From positions 930,001 through 994,000 of the forward strand of contig NC_015458.1 in assembly GCF_000209655.1 (NCBI RefSeq): DNA of 64,000 nt, given 5' to 3'. Every line of letters begins with the position of its first letter. Position 1 is the first letter of the stretch. Source of the DNA: Pusillimonas sp. T7-7. Lineage in GTDB: Bacteria > Pseudomonadota > Gammaproteobacteria > Burkholderiales > Burkholderiaceae_B. Below the pieces are notes generated by a model. The model was not told the origin of the DNA, did not search any database, and saw only the letters and a list, made by a program, of their open reading frames with translations. Below are positions 59,410 through 64,000 of this stretch, one piece after another. The position numbers and the translations under genes are program-made.

Positions 59410-59815
59410 ACCAGATGGGGTGCTCTCGATCGTGATGTTCTTCATCGCGCATTTGGGGCTCTGCGCAGCTTATATCCAGGGCGGATTGGTCAAACTGACC
59501 GATTTCCCTGGTGCAGTCGCCGAAATGGCCCACTTCCGTCTGTCTCCGCCTGTACTGTTCGCGGTCCTGGTGATAGTGCTGGAACTGGTTGCCTCTGCGA
59601 TGGTGATGACGGGCTTTCTGCGTTGGCTGGGCGCCCTGACATTGGCCGGATTTACTTTTCTATCTACCCTGATCGCGCTACGGTTCTGGGAGCGGCCAGC
59701 AGGGGAAGCTAGGCACGCAGAGGCGAATGCCTTCTTCGAACATCTCGGTCTCACAGGGGGGTTCCTGCTTGTCGCTTGGCTGGATCTCACTCGGAACTCG
59801 TCCGTTAGCCTGTGA
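59393..59815 (+). CDS. DoxX-family membrane protein 2
   Basis: 140 residues, four membrane segments; LCAAYIQGGLVKLTDFPGAV and FFEHLGLTGGFLLVAWLDL closely match the copy at 48229. Start ATG 59393 overlaps the preceding gene, so it is co-translated. Both DoxX copies sit in operons headed by an isochorismatase-family gene. Confidence 0.88.
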   Translation: MSFRIEPDGVLSIVMFFIAHLGLCAAYIQGGLVKLTDFPGAVAEMAHFRLSPPVLFAVLVIVLELVASAMVMTGFLRWLGALTLAGFTFLSTLIALRFWERPAGEARHAEANAFFEHLGLTGGFLLVAWLDLTRNSSVSL

Positions 59816-59864
59816 CAAAAGTAGCCTGAAGTCGCCATCCCCTACACCCGTCAAGGAGAGCCGC

Positions 59865-60008
59865 ATGTTGCGGAAAAATTTAATCATCATCAACGCCCGG
59901 ACATTCTGGGACGCCTTCGGCTGCGGATGCTGGGGCGTGTGGAGGGATATGACCATGTTTGCAAGATACCGATCAATTCCGTTTGCCGTCCGACAGGAGC
60001 CGAAATGA
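59865..60008 (+). CDS. Small ORF (47 aa) overlapping the MFS start
   Basis: ATG 59865 follows AAGGAG by eight bases. It reads MLRKNLIIINARTFWDAFGC then GCWGVWRDMTMFARYR, and its TGA overlaps the MFS ATG (ATGA), implying translational coupling. The AFGCGCWGV stretch resembles the end of the amidohydrolase at 48218 (ALGCSCWAV). It could be a real small protein or the remains of an amidohydrolase tail reused as leader. Confidence 0.5.
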   Translation: MLRKNLIIINARTFWDAFGCGCWGVWRDMTMFARYRSIPFAVRQEPK

Positions 60009-61591
60009 CCACCATTGATATACCCGCTCCGGCGAAGGGCCCGCTTAGCTTCCCGGTCTTTCGGGCACTGTGGATCGCCACGATCATTTCCAATGTCGGC
60101 ACCTGGATGCATGATGTCGGTGCGGGATGGCTGATGACCTCGCTGTCGCCTAACCCACTGCTGGTGGCTTTGGTCCAGGCCTCCATGACCCTGCCGATGT
60201 TCTTGCTAGCTCTGCCGGCGGGCGCGCTGGCCGACATTGTCGATCGCCGAAAGATGCTGCTGGGCGCGCAGATCCTAGGCCTTGCCGCTGCAGCGGCTCT
60301 GGCCTTCCTGACCCTTAAAGGACTGACCACCCCGTGGGTGCTGCTTGGCGCCACCTGTGTTCTCGGCGTGGCGGCGGCGCTCAGTGCGCCGGTGTTTCAG
60401 GCCATCGTCCCCGAACTGGTCGACAAGGCAGGCTTACCCGATGCGGTGGCGCTCAATAGTCTGGGCGTCAATATCTCGCGCGCCATCGGTCCGGCCCTTG
60501 GGGGGGTGATCGTGGCGATGGCCGGCATTCCGGCGGTCTTCGCGCTGAACGCCGTGTCGGTTTCGGCGGTACTGTTCGTGCTTGTCAGATGGAAGCGCGC
60601 CACGACCGTGCACAGCTTGCCGCCCGAACATTTCTTCGGCGCGCTTCGGGCCGGTTATCGTTATGCACGGCGTTCTCCAGCGATGCGGCTGGTATTGATC
60701 CGCACCCTTGGCTTCTTCCTGTTCAGCAGTGCGCTTTGGGCGATGCTGCCGTTGGTGGGACGCCGTGAACTGGGGCTGGATGCGGCGGGCTACGGCGGGC
60801 TTCTCGGCTGCATGGGCGCTGGTGCCATTGTCGGTGCATTGCTGCTGAAACAACTGCGTAAAAAGGTAGCGTCCAACACGATCTCGATCTGGGCGACACT
60901 ACTGTTCGCAGCGGCGACCCTCGCACTGGCGCTGGCGCCCAATGCGTGGCTGGCCGGGGCAGTGATGTTTGGTGCCGGCCTCGCCTGGATCGGCATGCTG
61001 ACCTCGCTTAACGTCGCGGCGCAGATGGCTTCGCCTGGCTGGGTCAAGGCGCGTGCGCTCGCCGTCTATCTGCTGGTGCTCCAAGGGGCCATGACCGGCG
61101 GCAGTATCCTGTGGGGAACTCTGGCCAGCAGCGCTGGCGTCTCGGGCGCCCTGATCATCGCGGCCATCGGCCTGACGCTGTCGATCCTGCTGGCGCTGCT
61201 TTGGCGGCTGCCGAACGACTCCACCACCGATCTGGCGCCCTCGAACCATTGGGCCGAGCCTGTCGTCGCTATTCCGCCTGCCAATGACCGCGGCCCGGTC
61301 CTGATCGAGGTCGAATATCGAATCGCCCCGGAACAACAGGCTGCGTTCATCGTTGCCTTGCACGATTTTCGCGTGACTCGTTATCGCGACGGTGCGATCC
61401 GCTGGGATGTCTGGGAGGACGTCGCAGAGCCCGGCCGGGTGGTCGAGGCATTCATTGTCGAAAGCTGGATCGAGCATCAGCGCCAGCATGCGAGGGTGAC
61501 CCATAGCGATGCACTCGATCAGGATCTGTTGAATGCGTTTCACATCGGCGATCAACCGCCCGTCGTACGCCACTTGCTGCGACCACTTTAA
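60005..61591 (+). CDS. MFS exporter (DHA3/MFS_3) with C-terminal ABM-like domain
   Basis: 528 residues. About 12 membrane segments in residues 20-415 (FRALWIATIISNVGTWMHDV, ALPAGALADIVDRRKMLLGA as the MFS loop motif, VNISRAIGPALGGVIVAMAG), of the enterobactin-exporter-like group. Residues about 430-528 form a dimeric alpha/beta barrel: VLIEVEYRIAPEQQAAFIVA, RDGAIRWDVWEDVAEPGRVV, ESWIEHQRQHARVTHSD. The fusion is a recognised architecture in this transporter type. AGGAG before ATG 60005. Confidence 0.9.
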   Translation: MTTIDIPAPAKGPLSFPVFRALWIATIISNVGTWMHDVGAGWLMTSLSPNPLLVALVQASMTLPMFLLALPAGALADIVDRRKMLLGAQILGLAAAAALAFLTLKGLTTPWVLLGATCVLGVAAALSAPVFQAIVPELVDKAGLPDAVALNSLGVNISRAIGPALGGVIVAMAGIPAVFALNAVSVSAVLFVLVRWKRATTVHSLPPEHFFGALRAGYRYARRSPAMRLVLIRTLGFFLFSSALWAMLPLVGRRELGLDAAGYGGLLGCMGAGAIVGALLLKQLRKKVASNTISIWATLLFAAATLALALAPNAWLAGAVMFGAGLAWIGMLTSLNVAAQMASPGWVKARALAVYLLVLQGAMTGGSILWGTLASSAGVSGALIIAAIGLTLSILLALLWRLPNDSTTDLAPSNHWAEPVVAIPPANDRGPVLIEVEYRIAPEQQAAFIVALHDFRVTRYRDGAIRWDVWEDVAEPGRVVEAFIVESWIEHQRQHARVTHSDALDQDLLNAFHIGDQPPVVRHLLRPL

Positions 61592-61616
61592 TACTGTCAG
61601 AACGAAAGAGAGTGAT

Positions 61617-61742
61617 ATGAACTGGAACCCTACGCAAAACTCCGATTGCCCGGCATCGGGCGAGCTTGAAGGCATTGCGCCGCTGAGTCTGGACACTGAG
61701 GTCGCACTGATGGTTCGGCCGGCAAGCAAGCAGGAGACATGA
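61617..61742 (+). CDS. Small hypothetical protein before pirin
   Basis: 41 codons starting MNWNPTQNSDCPASGELEGI, with AAAGAGAG six bases before ATG 61617 and a stop directly abutting the pirin start region (GACATGACATG). The RBS and close fit make translation plausible. No domain recognised. Confidence 0.4.
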   Translation: MNWNPTQNSDCPASGELEGIAPLSLDTEVALMVRPASKQET

Positions 61743-61743
61743 C

Positions 61744-62634
61744 ATGATTGAAATGATTATCGAGCAGCGGCGTCGCGATCTTGGCGGCAGCTTTGAAGTT
61801 GGTCGCGTGCTGCCGTTTGCAAAGCAGCGCATGGTTGGACCCTTCATCTTCTTCGATCATATAGGACCGCTGGATCTCGCGCCAGGCCTTGATCGGAGCG
61901 TTGACATCCGGCCGCATCCGCACATCGGTCTTGCAACGGTGACCTACTTGTTTGCTGGCGAGATAATGCATCGTGACAGTCTCGGCTACGAGCAGGTGAT
62001 CCGGCCACAGGAAGTGAACTGGATGACCGCGGGCAGCGGCATCACGCATAGCGAACGGTTTGAGCGCGCACGAGTGCAGGGCGATCACCTGCACGGCATC
62101 CAGGCCTGGGTCGCGCTGCCGACCGAGTTGGAGGAAATCGCCCCATCCTTCTCCCATTATTCTGGAGTTGACCTGCCGAAATGGAACGACGCCGGCGTGA
62201 ACGGACAGCTCATCGCCGGCAGCGCCTATGGCCTGACCGCCGGCACCGAAACGCATTCGCCGCTGTTCTATGCCCATCTCGACATGGCGCCAGGAGCGAC
62301 GGCCGAGATTCCGGGTGGACACAAGGAGCGCGCGATCTACATTGCGACCGGTGCGGTGGAGTTGGATGGTACGCGCTATGAGGGCGGCAGGATGCTGGTG
62401 CTTGGCTCGGCCGCCTCAAGCGTGCGGGCCGTGGAACGCTCTGCCGTGATGGTTCTTGGTGGCGAGCCTGTCGGTGAACGGTTCATTTACTGGAACTTCG
62501 TGTCTTCTTCGAAGGATAGGCTCTTCCAGGCGGCATCCGACTGGAAGGAGGGAAGGATGAAGCTGCCGGATGCCGACGATGCAGAGTTCACCCCGCTGCC
62601 GGATGAGCCATTGCCGCCGTCACTCTCTAAGTAA
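61744..62634 (+). CDS. Pirin-family protein (bicupin)
   Basis: 296 residues. N-terminal cupin with the metal ligands in RPHPHIGLATVTYLFAGEIM (His-x-His), HRDSLG, and Glu in GSGITHSERF; pirin motif FIFFDHIGP. C-terminal cupin to about residue 250. Bacterial pirins include quercetin 2,3-dioxygenases and redox-sensitive regulators, so a role with phenolic compounds fits the operon. Confidence 0.92.
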   Translation: MIEMIIEQRRRDLGGSFEVGRVLPFAKQRMVGPFIFFDHIGPLDLAPGLDRSVDIRPHPHIGLATVTYLFAGEIMHRDSLGYEQVIRPQEVNWMTAGSGITHSERFERARVQGDHLHGIQAWVALPTELEEIAPSFSHYSGVDLPKWNDAGVNGQLIAGSAYGLTAGTETHSPLFYAHLDMAPGATAEIPGGHKERAIYIATGAVELDGTRYEGGRMLVLGSAASSVRAVERSAVMVLGGEPVGERFIYWNFVSSSKDRLFQAASDWKEGRMKLPDADDAEFTPLPDEPLPPSLSK

Positions 62635-62687
62635 GCGAACCGCGTACGTATCTACGCTTAACTAAACCACTATAGAAAGGAAAAATA

Positions 62688-63428
62688 ATGATCGATTTAA
62701 ATGGAAAGCGGGCATTAGTAACTGGGGGTTCGCGGGGCATCGGCGCCGCGATCGCGCTGGCACTGGCAGAGAACGGGGCCGACGTCGCATTCACTTATCA
62801 GCACTCAGCGGAGAAAGCTGAAGCGGTTGCGAAGTTAATCGAGAAAGCGGGGCGTCGCGCGGTTGCCATCCAAGCCGACAGTGCTGATCCGGAGGCTATC
62901 TCGCGCTCCGTGAGCGAAGCCGTCTCGACGCTCGGCGGGCTCGATATCCTCGTCAACAGCGCAGCGATTGGTCACACCGGGATGATTGCGGACCTTGACG
63001 TGCACGCCTATCAGGCCGTGATGGACATTAATGTGCGAGCCCCAGTGCTATTTGCGAAGGCAGTTATCCCGCATCTCACAGGAGGGGGATGCATCATCAC
63101 CATCGGTTCGGCCCTGGGGGAGCGGGTCCCGTTCCCGGGCATAACGACTTATGCGATGTCTAAGGCGGCACTTACCTCCTTCACCCGCGGCCTTTCGCGC
63201 GAACTCGGCCCGATCGGCATCACCGTAAACCTTGTGCAACCCGGCGCGACCAATACCGATGCAAATCCGGCGGATGGCGAGGCTGCTGATTTCCAGCGAA
63301 GCCTGACGTCGTTGGGACGCTATGCCGAGCCACACGAAATCGCGAATGCCGTGGCCTTTCTTGCTAGTCCGGCCGCGAGCGTGATTACGGGCGCTACCTT
63401 GACCGTTGACGGGGGCGCTCTCGCCTAA
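62688..63428 (+). CDS. Short-chain dehydrogenase/reductase (FabG-like)
   Basis: 246 residues. TGGSRGIGAAIA cofactor motif at residues 12-23, NSAAIG, catalytic Ser in GSALGERV and Tyr-x-x-x-Lys in TYAMSKAALTSF, and the C-terminal VTGATLTVDGGALA. NADP preference is suggested by Arg in GGSRG. Substrate unknown. RBS GAAAGGA at 62676-62682. Confidence 0.92.
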   Translation: MIDLNGKRALVTGGSRGIGAAIALALAENGADVAFTYQHSAEKAEAVAKLIEKAGRRAVAIQADSADPEAISRSVSEAVSTLGGLDILVNSAAIGHTGMIADLDVHAYQAVMDINVRAPVLFAKAVIPHLTGGGCIITIGSALGERVPFPGITTYAMSKAALTSFTRGLSRELGPIGITVNLVQPGATNTDANPADGEAADFQRSLTSLGRYAEPHEIANAVAFLASPAASVITGATLTVDGGALA

Positions 63429-63511
63429 GCGAACGCGATGTTCGCCTGAAGGCCAATCGCCTGCTCTAGGTCGCATTGAGCACGGCATATTTTTTATCTT
63501 GGAGAAACACA

Positions 63512-63913
63512 ATGGAAAAACCTGAATTTATCGTTACCCCTGGGTTTGGTGAGACTTTCCGCCAAACCCTGCATTTCTCGACAGCTGTCAAGATCGGGAA
63601 CCGGGTAGAAACATCTGGTCAAGGCGGCTGGGACGATGACCTGCAAATCCCCGAGGCGATTGAGGAGGAGATTGCGGTCGCCTTCCGTAATATCGAGCTC
63701 GTTCTGGCGAAGGCCGGGGCGACCTGGGATCACGTTATTCACGTCAATACATATCATGTCGGCGGTTTTCCGCCGATCGTCAACGACACCATTGTCAAGC
63801 TGTACCGCCAGTACATGCCGAACCACGCACCAGTCTGGACGCAGTCGGGGGTTGAAGCATTGGGCCTGCCCACGATGCGCTTCGAGATCCGGGTCACGGC
63901 AATCATTCATTGA
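63512..63913 (+). CDS. RidA-family (YjgF/UK114) protein
   Basis: 133 residues. SGQGGWDDDLQIP, EEEIAVAFRNIELVLAKAGA, HVIHVNTYHVG and the C-terminal MRFEIRVTAI are RidA-like; the canonical Arg of true RidA deaminases is replaced in the R-x-x-x-E region as far as I can align it (RFEIRVTAIIH retains one Arg). Function may be imine hydrolysis or another ring/amide step. GGAGA before ATG 63512. Nothing further is identified up to the right edge. Confidence 0.88.
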   Translation: MEKPEFIVTPGFGETFRQTLHFSTAVKIGNRVETSGQGGWDDDLQIPEAIEEEIAVAFRNIELVLAKAGATWDHVIHVNTYHVGGFPPIVNDTIVKLYRQYMPNHAPVWTQSGVEALGLPTMRFEIRVTAIIH

Positions 63914-64000
63914 ACACCTATGCAACACAGGCTGAATGGGATGCACTAGTTCAGTCGCGCTTATACAGAAGACTTGATATATGACTCAACTAATTTCAGA

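Larger units (their letters stand above)
28346..64000. mobile_element. Genomic island inserted downstream of guaA (left part; right end not in window)
   Basis: Everything after guaA looks accessory: an integrase 350 bp after guaA, AlpA and phage-type regulators, IS66 elements, decayed duplicates, and catabolic or stress genes with no housekeeping gene up to the right edge. guaA-associated islands with a tyrosine integrase directly downstream are an established class. I found no second copy of the guaA 3' end within the window, so the right attachment site is either beyond 64 kb or lost; the island may also consist of several successive insertions. Confidence 0.55.

Noticed and set aside
28346..64000. 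Right attachment site of the island inside the window
   Set aside because: I looked for another copy of the guaA 3' end and saw none; a full search outside the window would be needed.
63914..64000. Start of another gene at the right edge
   Set aside because: An ATG at 63978-63990 lies too close to the edge and has no convincing RBS to support a call.

Overview
The window is a chromosomal segment of a beta-proteobacterium, most likely Alcaligenaceae (Bordetella/Achromobacter/Pusillimonas-like). The evidence is a Bug-type tripartite tricarboxylate receptor, the recJ-lolC-lolD-tatD arrangement, a Pseudomonas-type branched-chain keto acid dehydrogenase operon, a Burkholderiales-style porin and a DUF4148 protein. 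Genus cannot be fixed from sequence alone. No rRNA, tRNA or CRISPR array was seen.

Core region, 1-28.4 kb, is dense and mostly housekeeping: recJ (cut by the left edge), an RpfE-type protein, lolC/lolD and tatD; a small catabolic operon on the minus strand (FAD monooxygenase, DUF3237 protein, Bug receptor) divergent from a marR gene with a perfect palindromic operator between them; comEC; the bkdA1-bkdA2-bkdB-lpdV operon; an alpha/beta hydrolase; a PHP phosphoesterase that appears to start at ATT; greB; purL; guaB; a coupled hydrolase/MFS pair; and guaA with a good terminator.

Accessory region, 28.4-64 kb, begins with a P4-type tyrosine integrase just downstream of guaA, a known island integration site, followed by AlpA-like and YdaS/Cro-like regulators. 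The other end of the island is not in the window. From 31.5 to 37 kb lies a group with a secreted chloroperoxidase-like hydrolase, OsmC, a porin, a truncated Ohr, a DUF4148 protein and an aromatic-acid type MFS transporter.

From 37 to 64 kb the region is organised around two very similar giant regulators (winged helix + STAND/NB-ARC ATPase + helical repeats, 977 and 997 aa). A conserved block of up to about 220 bp, carrying GATAGTGA-type half-sites, occurs five times: next to each regulator and ahead of an isochorismatase-family gene (twice intact, once decayed), a secreted NTF2-like gene and an alpha/beta hydrolase. Downstream genes include YtcJ-type amidohydrolase, two DoxX proteins, WrbA, an antibiotic-biosynthesis-monooxygenase-fold protein, an acetyltransferase-like protein, an MFS exporter, pirin, SDR and RidA. 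I infer a dedicated regulon, possibly handling quinones, aromatic compounds or other reactive electrophiles; its effector and substrate are unknown. It has been reshaped by duplication and decay (remnants at 34.6, 34.9, 40.4, 40.6, 55.9 and 56.0 kb) and by two IS66-family elements, one inserted in the other and both inside the secreted NTF2-like gene, with intact 8-bp target duplications at both levels.
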